Origin: Linaria vulgaris
Lineage: Eukaryota > Streptophyta > Magnoliopsida > Lamiales > Plantaginaceae
NCBI GenBank assembly: GCA_948329865.1
Contig: OX415251.1
Coordinates: 12,591,990 to 12,655,989, forward strand
DNA: 64,000 nucleotides
Direction: 5' to 3'
The notes under the pieces are model-generated. The model was given only the letters and a program-made list of their open reading frames with translations, did no database searches and had not been told where the DNA came from. The translations under genes and the position numbers were made by a program. Position 1 is the stretch's first letter. Every line of letters begins with the position of its first letter. Below are positions 33,745 to 45,787 of the stretch, piece after piece.

Positions 33745-34671
33745 AGGCGCATTAGACCTAGCTAAAATCTTTCGTTACTTAGTTGTATATCTTTGTAAAT
33801 CTCTTGTATCTATCTTTCCTTAGTTTTAGTGATTTACTTTCTCTAGATAGATTTGTAGTTGTATATTTTTATTAGTGGAAGAATTATCACTTTCACAATT
33901 TACTATATCTCTTATAGTGTTTGGCACAGCACCACATGTAATTTGCAAAATATGAAGATTACAGGAGGACAATTTGTCTATTTTAAGATTACATGGGATA
34001 TTGTGCCTAATACTATATTACGATTTAAAAGAGGGTAATTTGACATTTGCTCGACATTTAAAGTATACTTTGTATACAAATTTGTGGTTGAGACTTCTTA
34101 AGGAGTTAATAGATGTCACATACTCACATTATTCGTTTACGCATGAAGGCCTTACTTTCAACACGGTTATTTACCAACATTTCAAGTAAATACTGACACC
34201 TCAAAAGACAAGCGATTGCGTCGATCCATCTATGCTAGCGCATCCTTTGCTTTTACCAACGTTTGGAAAGCGTCACTTTAGACTATTATTTTACCACACT
34301 CTCTCTCATACGCGTTGAGGACATTAACGAATGCAAAAAGGTTGATGCTTCAGCAAAGAGTAGATAAGCTTTTTGGAGATGTTTAAAAGTGTTGAAAAAT
34401 ACGAGAAAAATATAGGTGATTCTTTCATTTCTTGTAGTGCGTTGTTGTGTGTTGGCAACAAATGAACTATTGCCATGTGCAGCATGCGTGATAGATGGTA
34501 ACAAAATATTTTTTGAATAATGGCTTCAAATACTATGTAATTGCCCATCAGACATTAATATTATGATAGACTGGATTTATTTTCTCCCTTATTCGATAAC
34601 CGAAAACATGACAAGATATTTATCAAACTTTTGTTAAGGTAGAAGACTTTTTTTTCATTTGTACTTCATCG
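33745..34671. other. 3' flank of the decayed copia element, perhaps including its 3' LTR
   Basis: GAGGCGCATTAGACCTAGCT just after the stop resembles the LTR start of Ale-type elements, but no partner LTR is present and the end (perhaps near 33925) is not fixed. The rest is AT-rich with no gene. Confidence 0.35.
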
Positions 34672-34679
34672 GTGGTACC

Positions 34680-35905
34680 CAGGGGCGAAGCCAGACATAT
34701 AAGTTAGGGGGCGAGTTTTTTCCTAGTAAATATGATGAAAGCCTTCGATCTTCCGCGCATACATTTTCTGGTTGTTGGGTTATAGACCTTCTTTTAATGA
34801 CGCTCCCGAGGGAAGTTATTCCAGGAAGGAAAAAGAATAATTTATATAGTAACTATTCTTACCAAAAAAAAATATAATAACTATTCAAAAACGAAAATTC
34901 ATCATAAACATGTTATATAGAACAGGCAAAAACCACCACGCTTTAATAGAAAAAGAGAAGTAAAAATTCTCCTTTTATTCTTCGTACATGGAAGGATTCT
35001 TGCGTGGTTTTTTTGCTTCTTTCACAGAATAAAAAGTTTTTTTTTTCCTTCTCCTACCGTTGTTTCCGTACTACATATTTCACGAGGTTCATTTTACTTT
35101 CATCGATATTCTTAATCGTATATGGACTTGATGAGTAAGTATGTAAAGTCTAAGTTAAAAGTTTGAGCGATTGACCTGCCTATTAAATAAATAATTTGTA
35201 TCCTATCACTTGAAATTTATTTTTGCGTATCTCCTTATTTTCACTTATTTATTTTAATCGTGTGCCTGTATAATTTAATATTAAATTTTTGATTAATGTT
35301 TCTTAAAGCACCATTGATGAAACATGTAAAAACTTATCTTTGGCTTCAGTTTTTTTTTTTCAACTTTCTTACACGAATTTTGTTTATCAAAAAAATAATG
35401 TTTGAATGATGTAATAAGGTTCTCTCATATAATAAGGATTAAAGTATTCTATTAACATAATATACACTAAAATATTGTAGATGGCTCTGTTTTGTTTTAT
35501 TTATTAAATCAAAGTAAAAGAAACAATAGTATATATGACAAGGCAGAATAAAGTTTTTTAAAATATATATTTAAAAATAAAGAATGAAACAAAAAAAGTC
35601 AAGTGTAAAACTACACAAAATTCCATATTGTCAAAGTATAACTTACGAACAGAATATTACTAATAATTTCTTATATTATATATTAATGTATTACAGTGAG
35701 CAACGACAAACCTTTTACTTTACCAAATTAATCATCATTACTGAACTTGAAGCGGTGAACGGTGGCCCAAGTCCAGAGGGTGCAGAAACAATCAAAACGT
35801 TCTATTATGCAAAACTATTTACTATCAAATGTATGACTATCCAAATATTCTTGGGAGGTTGGGGGGTGCAACCGCACCTACATGCACCCCGTGGCTCCGC
35901 CCCTG
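34680..35905. mobile_element. Non-autonomous hAT-type DNA transposon, 1,226 bp
   Basis: Terminal inverted repeats CAGGGGCGAAGCCA (left) and CAGGGGCGGAGCCA (right end, reverse complement) are flanked by a perfect 8-bp target duplication GTGGTACC (34672-34679 and 35906-35913). An 8-bp duplication and a CAGGG-type end indicate the hAT superfamily. The interior is AT-rich and holds no transposase. The 112-aa open frame at its right end runs through the TIR and is not a gene. Confidence 0.88.
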
Positions 35906-35913
35906 GTGGTACC

Positions 35914-36608
35914 AAGACATAAACAGTGACCGAAAATGCATATCCCGTTGAGCCTTGCACTCGCACACCAAAGTATGCACTCTGCACCAGTCTTGCATTT
36001 TGGATTAATGAACCCATTTAAGCCTGCAATCTTGGATGTTGGACCAAGGAACCCCATCGAGCCTGCAATTAAATCATCATCTTGGTTATGCAAAAATGTG
36101 AATATCTATTTTTTAATACAATAACTGCAAGAGATAAAAATGTTATGTTTGTTCACTATGTTTCATATGTTACATATACAATAATATTGACTATTTAAAT
36201 CAGGCTCAGCACCCCTTCAAAAAAAAAAAAAAAACAGACTCAAACACTTACTAGTTTTACACTATGCCTAGAATATCCTTAAAACTTTGCTGAAACTGAT
36301 TTACTCATGATATTGGGGTTGATCAGACTCCACAACCGAATAATTACTAGTTTCATCAAATATATGTATGATAAGTACATCAAAAGTTCTGAAGATTACG
36401 TATAACGGAACAAACAAGTTAATCCGAAAAAGCTAGAAAGAATATTTGGCACACAAGTCAAATGAAGAGGTATTTACTTTCTTGACAAATCATTTTTATA
36501 CAAATTCAATAGTAAATCATCTTCCACAATTTTCTACAATTCACCTTCATGTTAAAAAAAAATGTTGGTATCATCTGTTTATTCATACGTTCTTGAAGAT
36601 ATATGTAC

Positions 36609-36645
<37 letters not shown>
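35914..36645. other. Spacer between the hAT and CACTA elements
   Basis: AT-rich, no gene. It contains a poly-A run at about 36220 and an (AT)n run (36619-36645) into which the CACTA element inserted. Confidence 0.5.
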
Positions 36646-36659
36646 CACTACAAGAAAAT

Positions 36660-37004
36660 CGCTCATTTCCGACGGCCTCCGACGGAATCGGCCGTCGGAA
36701 ATGAGCGAAACACTTTTCCGACGGCACCTGGCCGTCGGAAAAGGTCTTTTCCGACGGCCCGTTTCCGTCGAATCTTTTCCGACGGGCTTCACCCGTCGGA
36801 AAAGACATGTCCGTCGGCATAGTGCCGACGGAAATGATCTTTTCCGACGGGTGAAGCCCGTCGGAAAAGATCGAAAAAAAAAATAAAAAAAAAATAAAAA
36901 CCGATGTCATTTCCGTCGGCATCGTGCCGACGGAAAAGACGGTGGGACCGGCCCAAGGTCATTTCCGTCGGCATCGTGCCGACGGAAATGACCGTGGGCC
37001 GGTC
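36660..37004. repeat. Left subterminal palindrome cluster of the CACTA element
   Basis: Successive TTTCCGACGG...CCGTCGGAAA pairs with short loops. The last, 36946-37004, is a near-perfect palindrome with arms of about 28 bp and a very short loop, starting GACCGGCCCAAGG and ending CCGTGGGCCGGTC. Confidence 0.88.
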
Positions 37005-37050
37005 ATTTTTTATTTTAATTAATAATAAAAAAAAAAAACAAAAAAAAATC

Positions 37051-37058
37051 TATAAATA
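37051..37058 (+). promoter_or_regulatory. TATA-like box in the CACTA element, left of the array
   Basis: TATAAATA followed by a run of C residues. The same phrase recurs at 40160-40167 right of the array. CACTA elements carry their promoter near one end, so one of these may be a relic promoter (inference). Confidence 0.4.
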
Positions 37059-37800
37059 CCCCCCCAAATGTTTCTTTTTGTCTTTCGTTACTCCATTTTT
37101 GACGAGATTTGAAAGAACACTCATACTTATTGTTTAGAAGATGTTGGTGGAAGAAAAAGTTAAATTTGAGTTGTTTTCCAACTTTTGAATAATTACATTT
37201 TCACCCCGAAATGTTTCTTTTTGTCTTTCGTAACTCCATCTTTTACGAAATTTTGAAGAACACTCATACTTATTGTTTAGAAGATGTTGGTGGAAGAAAA
37301 AGTTAAATTTGAGTTGTTTTCCAACTTTTAAAAAAATACATTTTCACCCCGAAATGTTTCTTTTTGTCTTTCGTTACTCCATTTTTGACGAGATTTGAAA
37401 GAACACTCATACTTATTGTTTAGAAGATGTTGGTGGAAGAAAAAGTTAAATTTGAGTTGTTTTCCAACTTTTGAATAATTACATTTTCACCCCGAAATGT
37501 TTCTTTTTGTCTTTCGTTACTTCATTTTTTACTAAATTTTGAAGAACACTCATACTTATTGTTTAGAAGATGTTGGTGGAAGAAAAAGTTAAATTTGAGT
37601 TGTTTTCCAACTTTTGAATAATTACATTTTCACCCCGAAATGTTTCTTTTTGTCTTTTGTTACTCCATTTTTTACGAAATTTTGAAGAACACTGTTATTT
37701 TTAATAACATAGCATATGGTGAAAAACAATAGACGAGTGGATTGATTGACACTCTCTACATGTGAAAATACAACTTTAGTAGAATAGAGTATACCTATAT

Positions 37801-37823
37801 AGGGTTTAGGGTTTAGGGTTTAG
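37801..37823. repeat. Interstitial telomere-like repeat, copy 1
   Basis: Three contiguous GGGTTTA units (plant telomere sequence) inside the insert of the first higher-order copy. Confidence 0.85.
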
Positions 37824-38987
37824 AGTTGAAGATCATATAGTGTTATATTATTTTTTTTTGTCTTTCGTTACTCCATTTTTGACGAGATTTGAAAGAACAC
37901 TCATACTTATGGTTTACAAGATGTTGGTGGAAGAAAAAGTTAAATTTGAGTTTTTTTCCAATCTTTGAAAAAATACATTTTCACCCCAAAATGTTTATTT
38001 TTGTCTTTCGTTACTCCATTTTTGACGAGATTTGAAAGAACACTCATACTTATTGTTTAGAAGATGTTGGTGGAAAAAAAAAGTTAAATTTGAGTTGTTT
38101 TCCAACTTTTGAAAAATTACATTTTCACCCTGAAATGTTTCTTTGTGGCTTTCGTTACTCCGTTTATGACGATATTTGAAAGAACACTCTTACTTATGGT
38201 TTACAAGATGTTGGTGGAAAAAAAAAGTTAAATTTGAGTTGTTTTCCAACTTTTGAAAAATTACATTTTCACCCCGAAATGTTTCTTTGTGGCTTTCGTT
38301 ACTCCGTTTATGACGAGATTTGAAAGAACACTCATACTTATGGTTTACAAGATGTTGGTGGAAAAAAAAGTTAAATTTGAGTTGTTTTCCAACTTTTGAA
38401 TAATTACATTTTCACCCCGAAATGTTTCTTTGTGGCTTTCGTTACTCCGTTTTTGACGAGATTTGAAAGAACACTCATACTTAGGGTTACAAGATGTTGG
38501 TGGAAAAAAAAGTTAAATTTGAGTTGTTTTCCAACTTTTGAATAATTACATTTTCACCCCGAAATGTTTCTTTGACGAGATTTGAAAGAACACTCATACT
38601 TATTGTTTAGAAGATGTTGGTGGAAGAAAAAGTTAAATTTGAGTTGTTTTCCAACTTTTGAATAATTACATTTTCACCCCGAAATGTTTCTTTTTGTCTT
38701 TCGTTACTTCATTTTTTACGAAATTTTGAAGAACACTCATACTTATTGTTTAGAAGATGTTGGTGGAAGAAAAAGTTAAATTTGAGTTGTTTTCCAACTT
38801 TTGAATAATTACATTTTCACCCCGAAATGTTTCTTTTTGTCTTTTGTTACTCCATTTTTTACGAAATTTTGAAGAACACTATTATTTTTAATAACATAGC
38901 ATATGGTGAAAAACAATAGACGAGTGGATTGATTGACACTCTCTACATGTGAAAATACAACTTTAGTAGAATAGAGTATACCTATAT

Positions 38988-39010
38988 AGGGTTTAGGGTT
39001 TAGGGTTTAG
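38988..39010. repeat. Interstitial telomere-like repeat, copy 2
   Basis: Same three-unit GGGTTTA stretch, exactly 1,187 bp after copy 1, carried by the higher-order duplication. Confidence 0.85.
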
Positions 39011-40024
39011 AGTTGAAGATCATATAGTGTTATATTTTTTTTTTTTGTCTTTCGTTACTCCATTTTTGACGAGATTTGAAAGAACACTCATACTTATGGT
39101 TTACAAGATGTTGGTGGAAGAAAAAGTTAAATTTGAGTTTTTTTCCAACCTTTGAAAAAATACATTTTCACCCCAAAATGTTTATTTTTGTCTTTCGTTA
39201 CTCCATTTTTGACGAGATTTGAAAGAACACTCATACTTATTGTTTAGAAGATGTTGGTGGAAAAAAAAAGTTAAATTTGAGTTGTTTTCCAACTTTTGAA
39301 AAATTACATTTTCACCCTGAAATGTTTCTTTGTGGCTTTCGTTACTCCGTTTATGACGATATTTGAAAGAACACTCTTACTTATGGTTTACAAGATGTTG
39401 GTGGAAAAAAAAAGTTAAATTTGAGTTGTTTTCCAACTTTTGAAAAATTACATTTTCACCCCGAAATGTTTTATTGTGGCTTTCGTTACTCCGTTTATGA
39501 CGAGATTTGAAAGAACACTCATACTTATGGTTTACAAGATGTTGGTGGAAAAAAAAGTTAAATTTGAGTTGTTTTCCAACTTTTGAATAATTACATTTTC
39601 ACCCCGAAATGTTTCTTTGTGGCTTTCGTTACTCCGTTTTTGACGAGATTTGAAAGAACACTCATACTTAGGGTTACAAGATGTTGGTGGAAAAAAAAGT
39701 TAAATTTGAGTTGTTTTCCAACTTTTGAATAATTACATTTTCACCCCGAAATGTTTCTTTGACGAGATTTGAAAGAACACTCATACTTATTGTTTAGAAG
39801 ATGTTGGTGGAAGAAAAAGTTAAATTTGAGTTGTTTTCCAACTTTTGAATAATTACATTTTCACCCCGAAATGTTTCTTTTTGTCTTTCGTTACTCCATT
39901 TTTGGCGAGATTTGAAAGAACACTCATACTTATGTTTCTTTGTGGTTTTCGTTACTCCGTTTTTGACGAGATTTGAAAAACGCTCATTTCTCTCGGACTA
40001 TATTTCCCGCGCCAAAAATTTTCG

Positions 40025-41036
40025 AAAAACGCTCATTTCCGACGGCACCATGCCGTCGGAAATGACCCTTTTCCGACGGCATGGTGCCGTCGGAAATGAG
40101 CGTTTTTCGAGGATTTTTGACGCGGATCGCTGACATGGCACTATTCCCCCTCCAAAATCTATAAATACCCCCAAATTTTACACCTAAAATTCATTCATTC
40201 ATACACAAACACTCAAATTATATCTCCCTAACTACATTTCTTCTCTCAATTCTTTCTTCAATTATTTTTCTTACTTATATTTTATTTATATTTTTTATCT
40301 TATCATATATATTTTGTTTTCTTACACATATCATATATTATTCTTAATACTTTCGTAATAAACTATTTTTATTAATCTATATATATTACAAATTAGTTTA
40401 TATTTATGTTTTTCGTACCAAATAATTCAATTTTATAGCTAATATATATTATTAATGTTTATATATATATTTATGTTTTAATTATAGCCTTTTCCGAAAA
40501 TTCGGACAAAATTTGAGATGAAAATTAACAAAAAATTGTTTTGCTCCGTAAATTTTTTTTTAATATTTATGAATATTATTTCCGACGGCAATGAGCCGTG
40601 GGAAATAGTTTTTTAATAATATTTAAATATTATTTCCGACGGCACCATGCCGTCGGAAATGATATTTTAATAATATTTTTTAAAATAATTAAATATGTAT
40701 TCTTAAATTTAATATGTATTTTATAAAAATACGTATGAAATACTCTTTTCCGACGGCACGATGCCGTCGGAAAAGACCCTTTTCCGACGGTACGATGTCG
40801 TCGGAAAAGAGGTCAATTCCGACGGCATCGTGCCGTCGGAAAAGAGGGCTTTTCCGACGGGTTCATGCCGTCGGAAATGATCGGCAGCTTTTCCGACGGC
40901 TTCGTGCCGTCGGAAAGACCTTTTTCTACGGAAGCGTTTCCGTCGCCCATTTCCGACGGATTAAACCGTCGGAAAAAACCATTTCCGACGGGAAATAGGC
41001 CTTTTCCGACGGATTTTGTGCCGTCGGAAATGCCCG
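40025..41036. repeat. Right subterminal palindrome cluster of the CACTA element
   Basis: About a dozen TTTCCGACGGC...GCCGTCGGAAA pairs. They are tightly spaced at 40740-41036, with two more isolated pairs at about 40580-40660 and one at 40025-40105. Loops are mostly 4-8 nt and variable, while stems are conserved. Confidence 0.88.
40160..40167 (+). promoter_or_regulatory. TATA-like box in the CACTA element, right of the array
   Basis: CTATAAATACCCCC followed by a pyrimidine/A-rich stretch with CTCAA and TTCTTTC phrases that looks like a plant 5' UTR. No open frame follows, so it is a relic if real. Confidence 0.4.
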
Positions 41037-41047
41037 TTTCTCTTGTA

Positions 41048-41050
<3 letters not shown>

Positions 41051-41134
<84 letters not shown>
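41051..41134. repeat. (AT)18(GT)24 compound microsatellite
   Basis: Directly abuts the right CACTA terminus. It reads as Cys-Val repeats in one frame and is not a gene. Confidence 0.97.
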
Positions 41135-41138
<4 letters not shown>

Positions 41139-41567
41139 AATATATATACATATCATATAATTATATACAATTATAAATGGTATAATCATACTAAACTCCC
41201 AAGCTATGGGGCTTTTACCAAATACTCTCAGAATAAGCTTTTTCACCGCAACGGGCACAAACTATGTCTTGTTGTACCAATTTGTGATTTTTCAGTTATC
41301 ATAAAATATTTTGAAGAGTCTTTCCTTGGTTGAGACAGTTCTGATAGTGGTGAGTATAAGTCCTTGTATAAGAGATTAAATTTAAATGCAATAAACTTTT
41401 AGAAAAATATGAAGAACACTTTTAGATGCGATGAACTCTTTCAAGATTTAAAGATCTTAAAGATCTCAAGAACATAATTGATGAAAATGTTGTGTGAATA
41501 ACTCAATCCCCATTGACTTTTGGATGTGGAATCCAAAAATTCAAGAAATATTTGAAGATTGTTTGTT
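41135..41567. other. Spacer between the CACTA and copia elements
   Basis: AT-rich, no gene or repeat recognised. Confidence 0.5.
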
Positions 41568-41572
41568 GCTTT

Positions 41573-42034
41573 TGTAAGATTATTTAATTATGGTATTTAT
41601 CTTTCCCGTAATGGTGGTTTAATATAAATTCTTGTTTTCTGAGATACATGTTAATTCCAAGTTCTAGTTACCTAATTAGAGTTGTTTTCCTACTAAAACT
41701 CTTCCGTGATGGACGGTCGAGATTAAGTCCTAATTAAACCCTAACTGGAATTTGGTCTTCTCTTCCCCTATATATATTATGTCTTTAGGCCATCATAAAA
41801 TATACATAAGAAACACTCAAAAAACACATAATAAATGTGTATAGTTAGAAAGAGAGAAATCCAAAAGCTCCAACTAAAGTTGTTCGTTGACGAATCATGT
41901 CCAAGGCTCCAAGCAAATCAAAGACTTTCCACGACACGATAAAAGAGGTATTCTTCTTTCATATCTATTTACGAATCTATGTGTGATGATCATTGTGTTC
42001 AACGGTTTATGGGTCACGTAGATTAAGGATTACA
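41573..42034 (+). repeat. 5' LTR of the old copia element
   Basis: 462 bp, matching 45336-45787 with substitutions and a 10-bp length difference near 41910-41930. A CTATATATATTATG TATA-like stretch lies about 270 bp before the end. Confidence 0.9.
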
Positions 42035-42036
42035 TA

Positions 42037-42048
42037 TGGTATCAGAGC
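42037..42048 (+). promoter_or_regulatory. tRNA-Met primer-binding site
   Basis: TGGTATCAGAGC two bases after the 5' LTR. Confidence 0.9.
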
Positions 42049-42319
42049 TAGGTTAGTGAACATATGATTATTCTTAAAATAAGATTATTAATTTGCTTGG
42101 TGTATTGACGGTTCCTATGCCGATTAAATTATGTCGAGGGAGGGTTGTTATAAATTGCTCTTTTAACCTTGACTTAAAGATATTACGTATTGAAGTTGGT
42201 TGGCTTATAAGTTAAATAAGGATAAGCTAATGTATAATATAACATCATATCTCTCATGATTAAATTAAAGATCCATACGTCAAAGCTGAAGACGCTGCGT
42301 TACATACACAGTACTATTG

Positions 42320-42326
<7 letters not shown>

Positions 42327-42388
<62 letters not shown>
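42327..42388. repeat. (AT)31 microsatellite
   Basis: 62 bp of uninterrupted AT inside the old copia element, so it arose or expanded after or within that insertion. Confidence 0.97.
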
Positions 42389-42390
<2 letters not shown>

Positions 42391-45335
42391 AATGAAAGTA
42401 ATTCATTCTCATTGGGTATGACTCCACGTGCATCATATATTATCTATTTGTATGTTAGGCTATAATTATGGAAGTGAAAATCATTCCATGCCATGAAACA
42501 TTATGCTAGTTGTTGTTTCGTGAAATCTAATTAATGGAAAATCTATTTTGGAAGTAAGTGTTTAATATGCTGGTTTATGTTATATAACGATTTCGGGGGC
42601 TTGGGAAATTTTTTAGTGTTCCTTTTTCCTCTTTAGAATTTTTAAAGTAACGTGGCATATTGACATATATTTGCTAATGTTTCATTAATTTTTATTTTTT
42701 TTTGAACTCCAAAGGACGATTTATATTGCCATCAAAATTCGAAGATCTCGCGAAAGAAGCGAGGACCATCCAACAAAACAAGTCTCAATACACAAACGAC
42801 CAAAATACTAAAATAATGTTCCATTATTAAAGATCTTCTATACATATTTGTATATATATTTTGGGAAATATATATCCTCACTATAATGATAAAAACAAAT
42901 ATTTGCTCATTATAGTATATAAATTTCTTTTTACTGTATAAAATATTTTTTTTTTCCTTTTAGACAGTGTTTTGAGGTGTACTATTAAAGTTTAATAAAC
43001 ACTAAAGCGACACTTCTCTAATGTATAAAATATGCGATTAGCTTAATATTTATTTCGTGCATCAGAAGAATATTTTATTTTTGCATGTTGTGAAATATAA
43101 TTATTGCACGAATATTATGTGTATTAATTTAAGATTTACATTATGATTATGATTGCTTATTTATCAAAGTGACCCAATCAATATTTATGAATTCTTATTA
43201 TATATAGCCAATTATTGCATATGATTTATGTATTAAAGAATCAAATATCCAGATGATTGGAATATTTTGACCACCGCGATGGCTTTATTCCTTGTGAAAC
43301 TTAAATATTACACGGATATATTATATTGAGCATTCAGTTTTGATTATTCTGTCTTTCCAGAATAAGTTTATTGTCTATTAAAATCCGCATTATAATATTT
43401 TGTCGATAATTATATATTGCCCTATTGTTATAATTGTTTGGTAAATATTAAGCACATGATGACGTATGTAATGTTAATATAATGATATGTACATTACGAA
43501 GAAGACTTTTTGAATATTATTTTGTTAGTCACTCAAGCAGTGTGATTGACAGCGTTATCGAAGTGTCTCTTGTATGATATATTGGCATTGATGTTCTTCG
43601 CAAATTTTGGACTAAGTTCACATTTTGGGATTTATGATCCATGCTAGTGAAATTATAGACCCAAAGATTTTGCATAACTCATCAATAAAGTATACTGGAC
43701 AAATCAATTTACTTTATAAATCATAAGAATCAACCCATTGAGGCTCACGTTTGCTTAGTAAATATTTATAGATTAAGACAATTACGTGGATATGGTACAT
43801 TATGTTTATGTTTATCTGTTAATGTATTATTACGTTAGAAATTATCGTAGTAGTCTTAATCGACGGAAGATTGTATTTACCATTATTATGATTTATTCGA
43901 TCTAGATATTAAATACGTGGTTGACCCACCGGCAATCAAAATCATATTTTTGTATCGAACATAAAGAAGTAATGTATTTGTAGACTAAGAAAATCCACAG
44001 ATTTCTTATGTGTTTATGTAAAGTAGATATATTACTTGAATTATGCTTGCCGAATATTACGACTTTTAATGGTATTATTTGTAGAATATATTGTGACTAC
44101 CCGCATGAGCATTATATTTTTTTGTCGTGTATATTCTCTGGTGTGTGTTGTTTATGTTCTTTCAATGCCTTAAATTACGTTATCTCTCATTAACATCATT
44201 GTTGTTTTGTCAATATTTATGTCGTATATCCCACTTCTCACGAAAACCAACTTCATATTAGGGGAACCATTATATATTTTGGTACTAAATAAAGTATTAT
44301 TGGTTCATGTATATACCTCAAGATCAGTGGGAGTCATAATTCTCTCTTATGCATGACATTATATTCGCCAATGGCGATCTTGGTCTTTTACATTAGACTA
44401 AGAATCGTCTATGTGAGACTTTTAATTAGAAATACGTGATTAGGCATCTAAGTGATTGAAATAGAGATTTTGCGTTATTGGTCATTTCAAATTTTGAGAA
44501 TGCATCATAAAGCACGTACTAATGAAGTTCTAGAAATACTTAGGATTATAACATGCTTTTTCAATGTTGATCCATTGCATAAATGAGGCAAGTTTGGTCT
44601 TGATAATTAAATATTTGCATAAAAAAATAGAACATAAAAGAAGTATTGAGATATTACATACCCACTTATAGAAAATCAACACATCCACGGATGGTTGAAT
44701 TTTAAGATTCAGACTTAGGTTCATATTTGATTTAAATACTGCACTCTTGGCTAGGTTTATCTCATGTTAGAGATGTAACATCGTGGAAAAGCCATAAATC
44801 ATGAGTTGCTCTACACGTTTACTATTAAAGCTGAATTTGTGATATATTTTGAGGCTGTATTTAGCAGCATGATTGCATAATTTGACATAAAGTCGCAATC
44901 AATTTCTCTATTTATGACATAATATTTAAGGGATCAAAACACATGAACCTTAAATATTGATTACTAGAACAAGATGTTAGAAGAAAATGAATTGTCATTG
45001 AGCTCTTAATGTACTTCTACGTCTATTATATTCTATTTTTTCACGGTGTACACATATTATTCTTGGATCCATGATAACTGAACTTGTCTTTGTTCAAGAT
45101 ATTACGGGACCATTATAAAAACTCAATTTATGGCCTAATTATGATAGTCGTTAATATTGTAGTACATAGAAGGAATCATGTTGCAAAATAATGTGCCCGC
45201 CATGACTCTTGTTAACTACTTGACTAGTCAAGGCACTTACGATAACTAGCTAAAGAACAGTTTTAATATTTTACGCGCGTCTTATAATTCTTGATGAAAA
45301 CATTAATGAGTATTCCTAACAACCAAGTGGGAGAT

Positions 45336-45787
45336 TGTAAGATAAATTAATTATGGTATTTATCTTTCCCGTAATTGTGGTCTAATAGGAATCCTTGTTT
45401 TCTGAGATACATGTTAATTCTAAATTCTAGTTACCTAATTAGAGTTGTTTTCCTACTAAAGCTCTTCCGTGATGCACGGTCGAGATTAAGTCATAAGTAA
45501 ACCCTAACTGGAATTTGGTCCTCTCTTCTCCTATATATATTATGTCTTTATGCCATCATAAAACATACATAAGAAATATTCAAGAAACACATGATGAAGG
45601 TGTATAGGTAGAAAAAGAGAAATCCAAAAGCTCCAATTAATTGTTCGTTGACGATTCGTCTCCAAGCAAATCAAAGACTTTCCACGACACGATAAAAGAG
45701 GTATTCTTCTTTTATATCTATTTACGATTCTATTTGTGATGATCATTGTGTTCAACGATTTATGGGTCATGTAGATTAAGGATTACA
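45336..45787 (+). repeat. 3' LTR of the old copia element
   Basis: 452 bp, starts TGTAAG right after AAGTGGGAGAT and ends TTACA before GCTTT. Confidence 0.9.

Larger units (their letters stand above)
37060..39960. repeat. 143-bp tandem repeat array with 1,187-bp higher-order duplication
   Basis: The unit starts at ATGTTTCTTTTTGTCTTTCG. Unit starts at 37068, 37211, 37354, 37497 and 37640 are exactly 143 bp apart; later units are 142-144 bp, with one shortened 120-bp unit. The block 37497-38683 is repeated almost identically as 38684-39870, each with the short unit and a 165-bp non-unit insert. Spans about 20 units. No coding potential. Confidence 0.95.
36646..41050. mobile_element. Non-autonomous CACTA (En/Spm) transposon, 4,405 bp
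   Basis: It begins CACTACAAGAAAA and ends TTTCTCTTGTAGTG, the diagnostic CACTA termini, with the 3-bp target duplication ATA (36643-36645 and 41051-41053). Both subterminal regions are full of CCGACGG/CCGTCGG inverted motifs, the class of site bound by the TNPA-type protein in En/Spm (known for the superfamily; inference here). The core is a 143-bp tandem array. No TNPD transposase frame exists, so mobility would depend on a partner element. Open frames of 60-150 aa across the motif-rich ends are symmetrical by-products of the palindromes. Confidence 0.95.
41573..45787 (+). mobile_element. Old Ty1/copia-type LTR element with both LTRs, 4,215 bp
   Basis: LTRs start TGTAAG and end TTACA, with the 5-bp target duplication GCTTT (41568-41572 and 45788-45792). 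The primer site TGGTATCAGAGC fits initiator tRNA-Met, as in copia. The interior is AT-rich and decayed; only the RNase H end is faintly readable at about 44790-44990 (an AEFV box, then a KHMNLKY phrase). The purine tract AAGTGGGAGAT precedes the 3' LTR. The LTRs differ by several percent plus indels, so it is far older than the 14.3-kb Tat element. Confidence 0.88.

Noticed and set aside
35584..35922. 112-aa plus-strand frame
   Set aside because: It runs through the right TIR of the hAT element and has no recognisable domain.
36446..37137. Several overlapping 60-146-aa frames on both strands at the CACTA left end
   Set aside because: They mirror each other because of the palindromic CCGACGG/CCGTCGG motifs; no transposase motif.
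37801..39010. True chromosome-end telomere
   Set aside because: Only three units each, flanked by transposon sequence, and duplicated with the array.
37060..39960. Centromeric satellite
   Set aside because: The array is fully contained between CACTA termini with a clean target duplication.
41085..41333. Cys-Val repeat protein
   Set aside because: Translation of a (GT)24 microsatellite.
44008..44724. Frames of 61-64 aa inside the old copia element
   Set aside because: AT-rich decayed interior; no copia motif in these frames.
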